Source: Methylocella silvestris BL2
GTDB taxonomy: Bacteria; Pseudomonadota; Alphaproteobacteria; Rhizobiales; Beijerinckiaceae
Reading direction: 5' to 3'
DNA: 64,000 nucleotides
NCBI RefSeq assembly: GCF_000021745.1
Contig: NC_011666.1
Location: 1,550,001-1,614,000 of the forward strand
The position numbers and the translations under genes are program-made. Of this stretch, positions 9,390 to 20,004 are shown in pieces. The notes below the pieces were generated by a model, which made no database searches, was not told where the DNA came from, and worked only from the letters and a program-made list of their open reading frames with translations. The number at the start of each line of letters is the position of its first letter. The first letter of the stretch is position 1.

Positions 9390-10415
9390 TTATGCAGCGC
9401 AAGTGGCGCGCAGGATTTCCGACGCCATCGTAGCGAGCGAAACCTGCTTCTGGGTTGCGCCCAACTCAAAGGCGATTTTCGGCATTCCATAGATGAGGCA
9501 TGAGGATTCGCTCTGGCCGAAGGTCTGGCAGCCAGCGCTCCGCATGGCGAGCAGTCCCTCGGCGCCGTCGCGGCCCATGCCCGTGAGTATCGCGCCCACC
9601 GCGCGCGCGCCGACCGCATCAGTGACGGAAGTGAACAACACGTCGACCGAAGGTCGATGTCCATTGACGGGCGCGCTTTTGACGAGGCGGCAGCGCGGCG
9701 GAGCGCCCGCCTCGACGCGCAGATGCGCCGCGCCGCCGGGTGCGAGATAGACCGCGCCCGGAGTCAGCGGCGCGCCGTCATAAGCCTCGCAGACGGCGGG
9801 CCGGCACAGCCGGTCGAGACGGCCGGCAAAGCTTTTCGTGAAGGTCGCCGGCATGTGTTGCGTGATGACGGTCGGCGGCCCGTTTGCAGGAAATTGCGAC
9901 AGCACCGCGATCAGGGCCTCGACGCCGCCGGTCGAGGCGCCGATGGCGACGATGCGACCGTCGCTGCGATAGGGTTGGCGTTCGGCCGCCGGCTGCCGCG
10001 CCGATTCGCGGCGCGGCCGTCCGCGAAGCCCCGCCGCGGCTTTGACCTTGGCGAGCAGCACATCCCCGAATTGCTCCTGCTCGCCGCTGCCCGGCTTGCC
10101 AACACAATCGAAGGCGCCCATTTCGAGCGCGGCGATCGCCGTCTCGGCGCCCGCGGCGGTGAGGCTCGAAACCATGATCACCGGGGTCGGCCGCAGCCGC
10201 ATCAGCCGGTCGAGAAAGTCGAGCCCGTTCATCTTCGGCATTTCGACGTCGAGCGTGATGACGTCGGGATCGGTCGCCTTGATGGCGGCGCGGGCCTCGA
10301 GCGGGTCGGCGGCCTCGCCGACGATCTCGATCGCCGGATCGCGCGTGAGCAGAATTCGGATCAGGCCTCTGACGGTCGCCGAATCATCGACGATGAGGAC
10401 GCGAGTGGGAGTCAT
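9390..10415 (-). CDS. cheB: Protein-glutamate methylesterase CheB
   Basis: CheB removes methyl groups from chemoreceptors and also deamidates glutamines; its activity is switched on by phosphorylation from CheA. An N-terminal receiver domain ([31 protein letters not shown]) is joined to a C-terminal methylesterase domain. That domain carries the catalytic triad segments [21 protein letters not shown] and [12 protein letters not shown]. The protein is 341 residues. The start at 10415 overlaps the cheR stop by four bases. Confidence 0.96.
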   Translation of the reverse strand: MTPTRVLIVDDSATVRGLIRILLTRDPAIEIVGEAADPLEARAAIKATDPDVITLDVEMPKMNGLDFLDRLMRLRPTPVIMVSSLTAAGAETAIAALEMGAFDCVGKPGSGEQEQFGDVLLAKVKAAAGLRGRPRRESARQPAAERQPYRSDGRIVAIGASTGGVEALIAVLSQFPANGPPTVITQHMPATFTKSFAGRLDRLCRPAVCEAYDGAPLTPGAVYLAPGGAAHLRVEAGAPPRCRLVKSAPVNGHRPSVDVLFTSVTDAVGARAVGAILTGMGRDGAEGLLAMRSAGCQTFGQSESSCLIYGMPKIAFELGATQKQVSLATMASEILRATCAA

Positions 10416-11314
10416 GGCCGCGCTCCCTGTTTTAGCCGGTAGAGGGTGACCCCTTCGCCGGAAAAGGCTTCCGCGGCGGGCCCGAGCAGCCGTTCCGAAT
10501 GGCCGATATACAGTCGGCCGCCCGACGACAGCAAAGGCGGGAAGCGGCTCCAGAGCTGCATCTGGGTGGCTTCGTCGAAATAGATCGCGACGTTGCGGCA
10601 GAAGATCGCCTGGAACGGTCCCTTCATCGGCCATGCGCCGAACAGATTGAGCTCGCGGAAGGCGACGAGATCGCGCAGCTCTGCGGCGACGCTGAATTTC
10701 CGCTCCGACCCGCCGTCCGCGACCGGGTTCAGCCAACGCTCGCGCAGCTTCGCGGGAACGCCTTCGGCAAAATGCTCCGCGTAGATTCCGCGCTCGGCCT
10801 CGGCCAGCATATTGGGGTCGATATCGCTGGCCAGCACCTTGACGTCATGGCGGCAGGCGTCCGGCATCAGCGACAGAATGATCATCGCCATGGAATAAGG
10901 CTCCTGCCCGTTCGAACAGGCCGCCGACCACAGCCGCACGCGACCGCCGCGCCGCGCCGCCTCGATCAGCGGCGGCAGCACGATTTTTTCAAGGTGCTCG
11001 AAATGATGCGGCTCGCGGAAGAATTTGGTGACATTGGTGGTGAGCGCGGCGAGCATCTTCTGACGCTCGTCGAGGCCGTCCCGTCCCCTCACATGTGTGC
11101 AATAGGCGCGAAAGCTCTCAAGGCCGAGCGCGCGCAGCCGCTTGGCGAGCCGGGAGTAGACCAGCGTCGCTTTCGACTCCGGCAAATGGATGCCCGCATC
11201 CTCATGCAGCATCGCGGCGATCTCGCGGAAATCATCGCGCGAGAGCATGAATTCGCCAGGCGTCAGAGCCGCGCCCGCCCGCGGACCGAGGCCGGCGCGT
11301 TGGGTCTGGCTCAT
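10412..11314 (-). CDS. cheR: Chemotaxis protein methyltransferase CheR
   Basis: CheR methylates glutamates on chemoreceptors with S-adenosylmethionine. The N-terminal helical domain ([20 protein letters not shown]) precedes the SAM-binding domain with [22 protein letters not shown] and FCRNVAIYF. The last of these regions also carries the beta-subdomain expected to bind the receptor pentapeptide; the operon's own receptor ends in such a sequence. At 300 residues it is of normal length, and it overlaps cheW and cheB by four bases each. Confidence 0.95.
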   Translation of the reverse strand: MSQTQRAGLGPRAGAALTPGEFMLSRDDFREIAAMLHEDAGIHLPESKATLVYSRLAKRLRALGLESFRAYCTHVRGRDGLDERQKMLAALTTNVTKFFREPHHFEHLEKIVLPPLIEAARRGGRVRLWSAACSNGQEPYSMAMIILSLMPDACRHDVKVLASDIDPNMLAEAERGIYAEHFAEGVPAKLRERWLNPVADGGSERKFSVAAELRDLVAFRELNLFGAWPMKGPFQAIFCRNVAIYFDEATQMQLWSRFPPLLSSGGRLYIGHSERLLGPAAEAFSGEGVTLYRLKQGARP

Positions 11315-11796
11315 GCCGCGTCCCGTTCGGACAGCGGCAGGACGTGATCGAGCGCGATCTGGCTGATCATCCGCTTGTCGATCGCGAGCACGCCGCGGAC
11401 GAAGCTTTTCGCCATTTCAGAAGCGACGTCCGGCGTCGGCTGCAAGAGATCGTCGGTTACGGTCAGAATGTCGGAGACCGCGTCGACGAGAAGGCCGACG
11501 ACCTGGCGCCCGATCTGCGCGACGATGATGACGTGGCGGGCGGTGGGCTCGGCGGGCGCAAAGCCAAGCCGCGCCGATAGATCGACGATCGGCAGCACCG
11601 CGCCGCGCAGATTGACGACGCCGCGCAGGAAGCCCGGCGACTGCGGCAGCGCCGTCGCCGGCGTCCAGCCGCGAATTTCGCGCACCGACATGATGTCGAC
11701 GCAGAACTCCTGTGCGCCGATGCGAAAGGCGATGAGTTCGCGGGCTCTGGCGGGATCGGGCGCGCGCCGGCCGGAGACGCTCTCGGAGTGGGTCAT
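11311..11796 (-). CDS. cheW: Chemotaxis coupling protein CheW
   Basis: CheW links chemoreceptors to the CheA kinase in the signalling array. The 161-residue protein is a single CheW domain with [39 protein letters not shown] and [11 protein letters not shown]. It lies directly after cheA, separated by four bases, and overlaps cheR. Confidence 0.95.
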   Translation of the reverse strand: MTHSESVSGRRAPDPARARELIAFRIGAQEFCVDIMSVREIRGWTPATALPQSPGFLRGVVNLRGAVLPIVDLSARLGFAPAEPTARHVIIVAQIGRQVVGLLVDAVSDILTVTDDLLQPTPDVASEMAKSFVRGVLAIDKRMISQIALDHVLPLSERDAA

Positions 11797-11800
11797 GGAT

Positions 11801-14083
11801 TTATCCTGCTGCTGCGAGAAGATGCGCGTCCGAATCCGCGCGCGATGTGGCGACGATGGCGTCGACGTCGAGGATCAGGGCGACGCGGCCGTCGCCAAGA
11901 ATGGTCGCCGCCGCAATGCCCGGCACATGCCGGTAATTGGCTTCAAGGCTTTTGATGACGACCTGACGCTGGCCGAGAATGGCGTCGACCAGCATGGCGT
12001 TGCGCGCGCCGCCTTCGGATTCGACGAGCAGCGCGACGCCGGCGAGCGGATCGGCGTTGTCGGCGCGATAGCCGAGCTCGCGGCCGACGTCGATCAACGG
12101 CGTGAACTGATCGCGAATGGCGATGACCCGCGCGCCGCCGCCAAACTCATGCACGTCGGCGACCTTCGGCTGCAGCGTCTCGACGATCGCCGTCAGGGGC
12201 ACAACCAGGGTCTGGCCCCCGACCGTCACCACCATGCCGTCGAGCACGGCGAGCGTCAGCGGGAGGCTCATCGTAAAGGTGGATCCCCGGCCCGGCCGCG
12301 ACTGGATCGAGATGCGCCCGCCGAGCGCCTGGATCGAGCGGCGCACCACATCCATGCCGACGCCGCGGCCCGATATGTCCGAGATGGCCGCGGCGGTGGA
12401 GAAGCCCGGCAGAAAGATCAGATTGTCAATTTCATCGTCGCTCAGCGCGGCGTCCGGCGCGATCAGCCCCTTGTCGGCGGCGATCGCCTTGACGCGCGGG
12501 CGGTCGATGCCGGCGCCGTCGTCGCTGACCTCGATGACGATGCGCCCGGAGCGATGCAGCGCCGACAGATGCACGACGCCCTCTTCCGGCTTGCCCGCCT
12601 TGACGCGGATGTCGGGCGCCTCAAGGCCATGATCGATCGCGTTGCGGATCATATGGGTCAGCGGGTCGGCGATGCGTTCGATCACCGTCTTGTCGACCTC
12701 GGTGTTCTCGCCGTCGGTCACAAGGCGGACCGCCTTGCCGGTCATCGCCGCGACTTCGCGAACGAGCCGCGGCATGCGCTGGAACACCGATTTTACCGGC
12801 TGCGCGCGGATCGCCATGACGCTGTCCTGAATCTCGCGGGTCAGCTGCTCCAGTTCGTCGAGGCCCGTCGCGACGCCCGAGGCGCGCGCCAACCCCTCCT
12901 CCAGAACGCGCTGCGCCAGCATCGCCTGGTTGATCACCAATTCGCCGACGAGGTTGATCAGACGGTCGACGCGTTCGAGATCGACGCGAATCGAAGGTCC
13001 CGGCTGATCGCCTTTGGCGGCGAGGTCGGCCTTGCCCGGATCCTTGACTGGATCGGTTTTGGCCGGCTCACTCCTGCCGGTCTGACCCGTCCCGCCGATT
13101 GCGTCGGATCGATCCCCTTGCGCTACGCCTGGAGCAATCGAAGCCGCGGCGGGCGCTCGCGCCGCGGTATTCTCGGCCCGGCGGTCGCCCCGCGCTTTCG
13201 CCTCCTCCAGCGCGGCCCGCTCGGCTTCGACGCTCGCCTGAAGCCGCTCAACCAGAGCGGCGATGTCGCCGCCGGCCTCCTCTTCGATCTCCTCGGCGAT
13301 ATCGAGGTCGCAATCCCATTCGACGAATTCGAAAATCTCGCGGACGCTCGCCTCATCCCGATCGGTCGATAGGGTGATGAGGAAGGTGAGGCACGCGCCC
13401 TCGGGATCAAGGTCCGGAAGGAGGGGCAGATCCGAGGCGTCGCAGACAACGCTGCATTCGCCAAGGTTCGACACTTCGCGCAACAGCAGCGCCGCCTCAT
13501 TGGCTTTGGCGTAGAGCGCGGGCTTGGGCCGGAACCGGATCTTGAACAAATGCGGCGCGGCGGCGGCCGGCGCCTCCATCTCGTCGAACAGGGATTCATC
13601 CATGAGGATCGGCCTGAAGACGATCTCGTCGTTGCCGGCCGGCTCTTCGTCCACGCCGCCCGGATCGCCCGCGGCGGCGTCCGCCTCCCGCGCGGCCGGA
13701 TCGAACGCCTTGAGTTCGCTCGCAAGCGCGGCGAAGCGCTGCGGCTCAACGCTTGTCTCATCGCGCGCCGCCCGCACCAGATCGGCGAGAGCGTCGGCGG
13801 CGCGCAGCATGATCTTGAGCAAATCCGGCGACGGCGCGAGCCTTCCTGCGCGAACATGGTCGAGCGCGGTTTCAAAGATATGCGCAAAGCGCACAAGGTC
13901 GTCGAGGCTGAAGGCGCCGGCGCCGCCCTTGATCGAATGCACGGCGCGAAATACGGCGTTGACCGTCTCGGGGTCGCCATCGCCATCGCCATCGAGAATG
14001 GCCGTCAGTCCGGCTTCCAGCTCCGCAAGCTGTTCTTCGCATTCCTGGAAGAATGTTTGCTTGATCGCCGCCATCGCATCCAT
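11801..14083 (-). CDS. cheA: Chemotaxis histidine kinase CheA
   Basis: CheA autophosphorylates in response to receptor state and passes phosphate to CheY and CheB. The order of domains is an Hpt domain with the phosphorylated histidine in [12 protein letters not shown], a P2-like response-regulator docking region with an acidic linker, then dimerisation ([18 protein letters not shown]). After these come the HATPase domain with N-, G1- and G2-box segments ([30 protein letters not shown]) and a C-terminal CheW-like domain. The ATG at 14083 gives 760 residues; the frame extends 20 codons upstream without a better ribosome site. Confidence 0.96.
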   Translation of the reverse strand: MDAMAAIKQTFFQECEEQLAELEAGLTAILDGDGDGDPETVNAVFRAVHSIKGGAGAFSLDDLVRFAHIFETALDHVRAGRLAPSPDLLKIMLRAADALADLVRAARDETSVEPQRFAALASELKAFDPAAREADAAAGDPGGVDEEPAGNDEIVFRPILMDESLFDEMEAPAAAAPHLFKIRFRPKPALYAKANEAALLLREVSNLGECSVVCDASDLPLLPDLDPEGACLTFLITLSTDRDEASVREIFEFVEWDCDLDIAEEIEEEAGGDIAALVERLQASVEAERAALEEAKARGDRRAENTAARAPAAASIAPGVAQGDRSDAIGGTGQTGRSEPAKTDPVKDPGKADLAAKGDQPGPSIRVDLERVDRLINLVGELVINQAMLAQRVLEEGLARASGVATGLDELEQLTREIQDSVMAIRAQPVKSVFQRMPRLVREVAAMTGKAVRLVTDGENTEVDKTVIERIADPLTHMIRNAIDHGLEAPDIRVKAGKPEEGVVHLSALHRSGRIVIEVSDDGAGIDRPRVKAIAADKGLIAPDAALSDDEIDNLIFLPGFSTAAAISDISGRGVGMDVVRRSIQALGGRISIQSRPGRGSTFTMSLPLTLAVLDGMVVTVGGQTLVVPLTAIVETLQPKVADVHEFGGGARVIAIRDQFTPLIDVGRELGYRADNADPLAGVALLVESEGGARNAMLVDAILGQRQVVIKSLEANYRHVPGIAAATILGDGRVALILDVDAIVATSRADSDAHLLAAAG

Positions 14084-14155
14084 GGAAAGACACCCTTTTC
14101 GAAACGGAGCCGGGGCTGCTTCGATCAGCCCGCGGCCAAACAACCTGCGCCGCGA

Positions 14156-14521
14156 TCAGCTTGCGACGCGCCGGACGGCGGCGACGAGTTTGACGGGGTC
14201 GAAGGGTTTGACGATCCAGCCGGTCGCGCCGGCGCGGCGGGCGCGCTCTTTCTTTTCGGCGTCGCTTTCTGTGGTCAGCACAAGGATCGGCACCGCCCTA
14301 TGGCGGCTGTCGCTCCTGACGCCTTCGATGAATCCGAAGCCGTCGAGGCGCGGCATGTTGATGTCGGTTACAATGACGTCGGGCTGTTCGCCCGCCAGAA
14401 CCTCGAGGCCGTGCATGCCGTCTTCGGCCTGCACCACGCGAAAGCCGGCGTCCGACAGCGCCAGCATCAGCATGTCCCTCATCGTTCGCGAATCGTCGAC
14501 GGTGAGAATCGTCTTCGTCAT
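14156..14521 (-). CDS. cheY: Chemotaxis response regulator CheY1
   Basis: This single-domain receiver of 121 residues has TILTVDDSRTMRD, the phosphoacceptor in VIVTDINMPRLDG, the switch threonine in LVLTTESD and the lysine in IVKPFDP. It is placed immediately upstream of cheA, as cheY1 is in rhizobial operons, where it drains phosphate from CheA. Its ATG overlaps the preceding STAS gene. Confidence 0.92.
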   Translation of the reverse strand: MTKTILTVDDSRTMRDMLMLALSDAGFRVVQAEDGMHGLEVLAGEQPDVIVTDINMPRLDGFGFIEGVRSDSRHRAVPILVLTTESDAEKKERARRAGATGWIVKPFDPVKLVAAVRRVAS

Positions 14522-14853
14522 TTCGTAAAATCCCGATCAGTGAGGTCTTCGAGCGCGACGCCAAAGCGGCGCAGGCCGTCGATGAAATCTTGCGACGCGT
14601 CGACGATCGCGAGGGGAAGCTCGTCCGCTTTCCATGTCATCGCCGCCGACATCAGCGCCTGCAGGCACTGTCCGCCGAGTCGTTCGACGCGCGAGGCGTC
14701 GACCAGCAATTCGTCGCCGCGGCAGGCGAGCAATTCGGCGACGAGGGGCGCGGCGGCCTTGAGGTCGAGCGCCGCAGGCAGTTCGACGATGCGCGCGCGC
14801 CGGGGTTCCTGCGCCCTGTTTGAGGGCGCCGTGTTGCCTTGCGTTTCGCCCAT
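14518..14853 (-). CDS. STAS-domain protein in the cheS position
   Basis: This 111-residue protein has a STAS-like fold signature: VELPAALDLKAAAPLVAELL, then LLVDASRVERLGGQCLQAL, then LAIVDASQDFIDGLRRFG. STAS domains mediate protein contacts in anti-sigma antagonists and similar switches. It sits between the receptor gene and cheY1. That is where S. meliloti carries cheS, whose product binds CheA and speeds loss of phosphate from CheY1. A comparable role here is inferred from position only. It overlaps both neighbours by one to four bases. Confidence 0.75.
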   Translation of the reverse strand: MGETQGNTAPSNRAQEPRRARIVELPAALDLKAAAPLVAELLACRGDELLVDASRVERLGGQCLQALMSAAMTWKADELPLAIVDASQDFIDGLRRFGVALEDLTDRDFTK

Positions 14854-16796
14854 CAGAACTCCTCCCAGCTATCGTCAGCGGGAGCCGCATCGGCCTTGCG
14901 GACGGCGCCGCCGCCCTTGTGCCCTCCAAGGGTCTTCAGCGCCGGCCGCGCGGCGCGCGGCGGCGGGGCAACGCGCTTCATCCTGGCGCGGACCGGATCG
15001 ATATTGGCGGCGGCGCCGACCTCAAACACGCTGACAAGACGGGCCAGCTCCTGGCTCTCCTGGCCGAGCGCATGCGCCGCCGCCGTGGTTTGCTCGACCA
15101 TGGCTGCGTTCTGCTGCGTCATCTGGTCCATCTGATTGACCGCCGTGTTGACCTGATGCAGCGCCGTCGCCTGTTCCTGCGCGCTCGCCGCGATCGAGGC
15201 CACCACCGTGTTGATCTCGGCGACCTGCGTCACGATGCGGCCGAGCGCCTTGCCGGTCTCGCCGACGAGGTCGACCCCTTGCGCGACCTGCGTCGACGAG
15301 GCCGAGATCAGGCTCTTGATCTCTTTCGCGGCCTCGGCGGAGCGCTGCGCCAAAGCGCGCACTTCGGAGGCGACGACGGCGAAGCCGCGGCCGGCGTCGC
15401 CGGCGCGGGCCGCCTCGACCCCGGCATTGAGCGCCAGCAGATTGGTCTGGAAGGCGATCTCGTCAATGACGCCGATAATCTGGCCGATCTGACGCGAGGA
15501 TTTCTCGATCTCCCCCATCGCTGCGATCGCCTCGCGCACCACCTCCCCGCTGCGGTCGGCGTCGGCTTTCGCCGTCGAGACGACGGTCTGCGCCCGCAAG
15601 GCGCCCTCGGCGGTGTTCTTCACCGTGGCGGTGATCTGATCGAGCGTCGCCGCCGTCTCCTCAAGGCCGGCCGCCTGCTGCTCGGTGCGGCGCGACAGAT
15701 CGTCGGCGGCGGAGGCGATCTCGCCGCTGCCCGAGGCGATCCCATCCGTGTTGGACCTGACGCTCGCCAGGGTCTCCTGCAAACGGGCGACGGCGGCGTT
15801 GAAATCGGAGCGCAATTGGGCGGCCTTCGGCGCGAATTCGGTTTCGATGCGGAACGCCAGATTGCCGCTCGCGAGCCGCTCAAGACCCTCGGCAAGGCTG
15901 CGGATCGCGACCTGATCCTGCCGCGCCTCCTCGGCGAGCTTGGCTGACCGCGCCTCTTCCTCCTTTTGCCAAACCTTGACCGCTTCCGCTTCGTCCGCAT
16001 CCCTCTGGATCTTCTTCAGCGCCGCCTTCTTGAAGACCAGCACGGCGTCAGCCATATGGCCGATCTCGTCCTTGCGCCCGACGCCCGGGATTTCGATGGA
16101 ATTGTCGCCCGCGGCGAGCTTCTGCATCACCGCGGTGATCGCCGTCACCGGGCGGGCGATGATGCGGCTCATCCACCAGCCGACAAGCAGCGCGGTCAGG
16201 ACAGCGCCAAGACTGCCGAGGGCGATCGTGACGGCAAGAAACTGGCGAATTCCGTCGAACCGCGCCTGCGTTTCCTGCGCCTTGGCCGCAACCTTCGTTC
16301 GGGCCTCCTCGATCGTTCCCTTCAACGCCTCGAGAATCGCGCTGGCTCGATCGGAATTGGCGAGTTCCAGCGCAAGCTGCGAAGTGGAATTCTCCCGCGT
16401 CAGTCGCATGATTTCATCGCTGACGGAGCGACGGTAGAGCGCGCCTGCCCCGTCTGCCTTGTCGAGCAGCGCAAGAATCTCCGGAGAGCCTTCGGCGTTG
16501 CGCCGCGCCGCCGTGAGATGATCGGAGAATGATTGGACCGCATCATTATACATGCCGAGGAAGCGATCGGCGCGCAGCAGCGTGAATCGAAGAGACGCGC
16601 GCGATTCCTCATGCGCCGCCGCGTTGGCCAGATCGACGTCGTCGAGGAGCTGCTGCGTCCGCTGATTGAGGCTCGCCACCGAATCGAGCGAGATCAGAGC
16701 GTTCCAAAGCGCGCCGCTCATCAAGGCGACGGCCAGGAGAACACAGCCGAAGCCCACGCCGAGTTTTCGCGCAATCGTCCAATTTTCAAGGGTCAT
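14853..16796 (-). CDS. Methyl-accepting chemotaxis protein with CheR/CheB tether
   Basis: This is a membrane chemoreceptor of 647 residues. It has an N-terminal transmembrane helix ([20 protein letters not shown]), a helical periplasmic sensor region of about 160 residues, a second helix ([21 protein letters not shown]), a HAMP domain and a second HAMP-like stretch. The signalling hairpin tip is [19 protein letters not shown] with the usual VEAARAG continuation. The protein ends SWEEF, the xWxxF pentapeptide that docks CheR and CheB. It is the first gene of the chemotaxis operon. The ligand cannot be predicted. Confidence 0.95.
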   Translation of the reverse strand: MTLENWTIARKLGVGFGCVLLAVALMSGALWNALISLDSVASLNQRTQQLLDDVDLANAAAHEESRASLRFTLLRADRFLGMYNDAVQSFSDHLTAARRNAEGSPEILALLDKADGAGALYRRSVSDEIMRLTRENSTSQLALELANSDRASAILEALKGTIEEARTKVAAKAQETQARFDGIRQFLAVTIALGSLGAVLTALLVGWWMSRIIARPVTAITAVMQKLAAGDNSIEIPGVGRKDEIGHMADAVLVFKKAALKKIQRDADEAEAVKVWQKEEEARSAKLAEEARQDQVAIRSLAEGLERLASGNLAFRIETEFAPKAAQLRSDFNAAVARLQETLASVRSNTDGIASGSGEIASAADDLSRRTEQQAAGLEETAATLDQITATVKNTAEGALRAQTVVSTAKADADRSGEVVREAIAAMGEIEKSSRQIGQIIGVIDEIAFQTNLLALNAGVEAARAGDAGRGFAVVASEVRALAQRSAEAAKEIKSLISASSTQVAQGVDLVGETGKALGRIVTQVAEINTVVASIAASAQEQATALHQVNTAVNQMDQMTQQNAAMVEQTTAAAHALGQESQELARLVSVFEVGAAANIDPVRARMKRVAPPPRAARPALKTLGGHKGGGAVRKADAAPADDSWEEF

Positions 16797-17622
16797 GTCG
16801 TCCTCGCAATGCGCGCCGGCCGGTTTAAAGTTTTACGCGGCGTGGAGAATCGGCATAAGGAGCCATACCCAAGCACCGCCGCGCGCTCCGGACTATGTAT
16901 CCGCCAAAATATTGAATAAAAGATCAATGCGTCGGCTTTTTATACATAAAAATAATTTTATATATTTTATTACATAAATAATTGTGCTTATATTTAATCG
17001 TAAATACATGCTTTGCATAAATTTAACCAGATTCTTCGGCGAAATTCCGGCCGCCGCCACAATTGGCGGCCCGCGTCCGAAGCGTAAATTCCCAGTGCTG
17101 GGCGAAACAAATCCCCTTCGGATGCGTTCGCCACGAAATTACCGCTTTGTTGAGACTGGGTTAGGGACAGTGGACGCCCACACCGCAATGTTGTCAGGGC
17201 GTGCGGCCGTTTTTAAGAAATCGCTTCAGAGTCAGAAGCCTGAGCATATCCTGGCGCGCGGGTTAAAGCGTCCGGCGAGTTTGTGCCGGCAAGCAGGGCG
17301 CAGCGCCCCTCAAATAACAGGCGGCCTGAAATGGCGCATCGTCGCATGAGCGTATTCCCATCACGAACGTGCGATTCTTGTGCTTTTTAAAAGATCTGCG
17401 GCATATACTGAATTGAAAGGCGTCGCCCGCAATGATATGCGTGCTTCTTAAGGTGAATCACCGTTGGCCTCCGCAAGAAAACGAAGCGCGTTACCTTCGA
17501 AATTGCAGCCAATTTGCCCCGCCCTAGCTGACGACCGGCCTATGGCTTCCCTCGGCATAAATACTGCTCTCTCCTCGCGATCACGCGCGGAGCTTATTTA
17601 GACGCATTACTATGGAAATCGC
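16797..17622. other. Intergenic region with AT-rich core
   Basis: No gene is recognised. The segment from about 16905 to 17035 is strikingly AT-rich for this genome, with runs such as TTTATATATTTTATTAC, and lies just upstream of the chemotaxis operon on its promoter side. The remainder to 17622 has no codon-biased open frame; small frames there do not look like proteins. Confidence 0.5.
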
Positions 17623-18411
17623 ATGAAACATTCGCCGAAACCGTTTGCGGTCGAGATCAAGAAATCTCGCCGCGCTCCCGCTTTGCCCCTTGAACCCGTT
17701 CCAAAAGAGCGGTTGGATTTCGGCGGACCGACGCAAGCGCCGCTCGAAAAAGATCGTTCCGCCGCCAGCCCCATGAGCGGGGACGATTTCGCCATTCCCG
17801 CCTTTTTGCAATCCGACAAACCGGCCCCGCGCCCCGCCGCCGACTCCTGGTCGAAGGAAGCTGAACAATTGTTCGGGCCGAAACCGGTTGCCGCGACGAG
17901 CCAGGAGCCGGTCGAGGCGCGAGCCCGCCCACGCATTCTGCAAAGCCTCATCCCGGCGGAAAGCCCGATGACGGCGCCCTCCAATAACGCCTCCGCCGCC
18001 GCCACGCGCGCCGCCCAGGCGAAGACCGAGACGCCGCGGCCAAGGCGCGAGGCTGCGCAAGATGAGCGCGCGAATCAAGAACGGGGTCCCGCGCGACGCT
18101 CAAAAATCGAATCATTCGCTGACGCTGAGGCGCCCCGCAAAGCGGCCGGCGTTGAGGTCCAGGGCGAACTATCCCTCGGCGTGAAGCGCCAGCCAAAGCG
18201 CAGACGGCCGGCCGCCTCGGCTCCCTTGCCGGCGCCGCGCGAATCGCAGCCCGCGCCAACACGATCTTTCGCCAAGACGCCTGCTCAGGACGTCAAGGAT
18301 CATGCGGACGGTCCGCCGCGCGTCTCGCTGGCAAGGCTTGGCCGCGACGACGCCGCCGCCTTGCCGCGTGGCCAGCATTGGAAGCGCAGGCTTCATCCGC
18401 GCGCTTGGTAG
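17623..18411 (+). CDS. Basic disordered protein, SyrB-like ends
   Basis: This 262-residue protein of unknown function is rich in Pro, Ala, Arg and Lys and has no predicted globular core or membrane segment. The N-terminus KPFAVEIKKSRR and the C-terminus RGQHWKRRLHPRAW resemble the conserved ends of small rhizobial proteins annotated as SyrB-like regulators, which are separated by a variable linker. That likeness is from memory and unproven. The open frame on the plus strand is uninterrupted and GC-rich, and starts with ATG at 17623 without a strong ribosome site. Confidence 0.55.
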   Translation: MKHSPKPFAVEIKKSRRAPALPLEPVPKERLDFGGPTQAPLEKDRSAASPMSGDDFAIPAFLQSDKPAPRPAADSWSKEAEQLFGPKPVAATSQEPVEARARPRILQSLIPAESPMTAPSNNASAAATRAAQAKTETPRPRREAAQDERANQERGPARRSKIESFADAEAPRKAAGVEVQGELSLGVKRQPKRRRPAASAPLPAPRESQPAPTRSFAKTPAQDVKDHADGPPRVSLARLGRDDAAALPRGQHWKRRLHPRAW

Positions 18412-18656
18412 GACGAGCCTTGTGCGGCGGCGATTCGACGGCCCGGTTCAGCCGGCCGCGCCGATTTCGGCGCCGCAGCAATCCCCGACGAAATCATGAG
18501 CGTTTTGCGAAAGTTTTTTGAAGCGCGGCGTAGCGCAGGTCTGCAAAATTGCCCCGCATTGGGGTGCAACCTATTCATTTTATTTGTATTTCTGAGGCAG
18601 CGTTTGTGAGTGATTTGAAGGCTTCCCATTCGCGGCTGACGCTGCTACACAGTCGG

Positions 18657-18733
<77 letters not shown>

Positions 18734-18741
18734 GATTTTAG

Positions 18742-18772
18742 CCCGCTAGATCAATGATCTAGCGGGATTTCT
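18742..18772 (+). terminator. Rho-independent terminator of tRNA-fMet
   Basis: CCCGCTAGATC (18742-18752) and GATCTAGCGGG (18756-18766) form a perfect 11-bp stem with a three-base loop, followed by ATTTCT. It lies nine bases after the tRNA CCA end. Confidence 0.8.
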
Positions 18773-18914
18773 GATTCTTGAAGCACCCACCACGAAAACG
18801 GCTTCGGAATCAAATCGGAATCACTCGGGAGCAAACTCCAACGTACCGAGGCGCAGGCGGTTTGACCTGTCGGGAACTAGGCGCGCCCATCCGAGCCTCA
18901 TCATTTGTGACGTT

Positions 18915-18967
18915 CCACAACCTTGCCAAGGTTGGGGTCGAGGGTTCGAATCCCTTCGCCCGCTCCA
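18915..18967 (+). other. tRNA-Gly(GCC) 3' half, candidate att scar
   Basis: From CCACAACCTTGCCAAGG onward the sequence reads as the anticodon arm, variable loop, T arm (GAGGGTTCGAATCCCTT) and acceptor 3' strand CGCCCGCTCCA of a glycine tRNA. The 5' half with the D arm is absent: the bases before 18915 do not match GCGGGCG or a D stem. Such 3' halves are left when an integrative element inserts in a tRNA gene, or by deletion. On the plus strand it would mark the right-hand end of an element, so it does not by itself prove that the region to its right is an island. Confidence 0.7.
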
Positions 18968-18996
18968 AATTCTCTTCGATATTTCAAGCCGTTACA

Positions 18997-19020
18997 AGCG
19001 GCCCTTCGGGGCTATTTTTT
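18997..19020 (+). terminator. Terminator after the tRNA-Gly fragment
   Basis: AGC..CCC-TTC-GGG-GCT forms a short stem with a two-base bulge, followed by a run of six T from 19015. It lies 30 bases after the tRNA-Gly fragment and would have ended the original tRNA transcript. Confidence 0.6.
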
Positions 19021-19351
19021 GCTTACATTGCCTTCCTGCCTCCCGCTGTAAGCACTGTGTAAGCAAATAAGGGTGAAATCCGGCGTAGGTTTCGAAGCTC
19101 CCCCTCCTCGCCGCCTTTCCGCGCTGGCGGTTTCGAAGACCGCCCAAGCCCCGACGTAGGATGGCCTCCACCCCATCGTGGAGGCTGAGGTCTGCTCTTC
19201 CAGGGCCTGATTTTGCGCAATGCTCCTCGCTGGCGATACACCGGATCGACTTCGCGCACCGGATTTTGCAAGAGATCAGCGTCGGATGATCGGTTCAGCC
19301 GGGACGTCTTTGGGATTCCGTGCGCTGATGCCCACGCTTCTGGGGGGTGCG

Positions 19352-19760
19352 ATGGGCAAGCTGATTTTCGTTGACCCGCCGGCGACCGATCTCAGACGGC
19401 CGATGGCCTTCTGCGAAGCGGTGGGCGCCCCCCAATAATCCACAGTTCACCAACGATACTGTGGCCTGCACAGTGTTTTACGAAACGGTCCATGCCATGC
19501 TTGTCACCCACGACAAGTAGCGCCCGTTCGCTTCTAAAGCGATCGTCAACGCCGGCGCGCAGTTGCTATTGTGCCTGTCGAAAGGCAGTCGGAACGCCGT
19601 TGCGGCGATGGTCGAAAGGGCGGTAAACGCCAGCGGCAAGGCCGGCCCGACGCCGGCGCAGAACTTCGGCTTCAAATGTGGCCGGAGCTTCGAGGATACA
19701 CCGACGGCCATATCTGGGAAATGAAGTGGTTGGACTCCAACGCGCCCCGCCGCATGCCGA
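19352..19760 (+). pseudogene. Decayed VOC/glyoxalase-family gene
   Basis: Fragments in different frames form one vicinal oxygen chelate protein: MGKLIFVDPPATDLRRPMAF, then TVACTVFYETVHAMLVTHDK, then GAQLLLCLSKGSRNAV, then SFED and DGHIWEMKWLD. The first block stops at a frameshift near 19430, the second meets TAG at 19518 where a TGG is expected, and the last needs another shift near 19695. The intact family has about 130 residues of this order. The gene is dead. The 19760-20004 stretch that follows holds nothing I recognise. Confidence 0.75.
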
Positions 19761-20004
19761 ATGACCCGGTGCGGTCAGGAAAGGAGAGCTGCGTGCCCCG
19801 GCCGATCCCTATATCGCCTTGACGGCAAACCAAGGCCGTACGCAGGGTGCGAACCAGCTCGCGACCTTCGCCCAGGCAACTCTGCCAATTCGATTTCTGG
19901 CTCGTCCTGAACCGATGGGATCGGCGGCTCAATCGCAATAGGAGCCCGGTCCAACCGGCAAGCGCCATGTTGCGCTTTCGTGAGCGTCAGGCCGCGCGGC
20001 CCTG

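Noticed and set aside
11375-13372. 665-codon open frame on the plus strand
   Set aside because: It is antisense to cheA, has no recognisable domain and reflects the high GC content; the minus-strand frame is a full CheA.
16984-17349. 121-codon frame starting in the AT-rich region
   Set aside because: Its composition changes within the frame and there is no motif or ribosome site; it is not supported as a gene.
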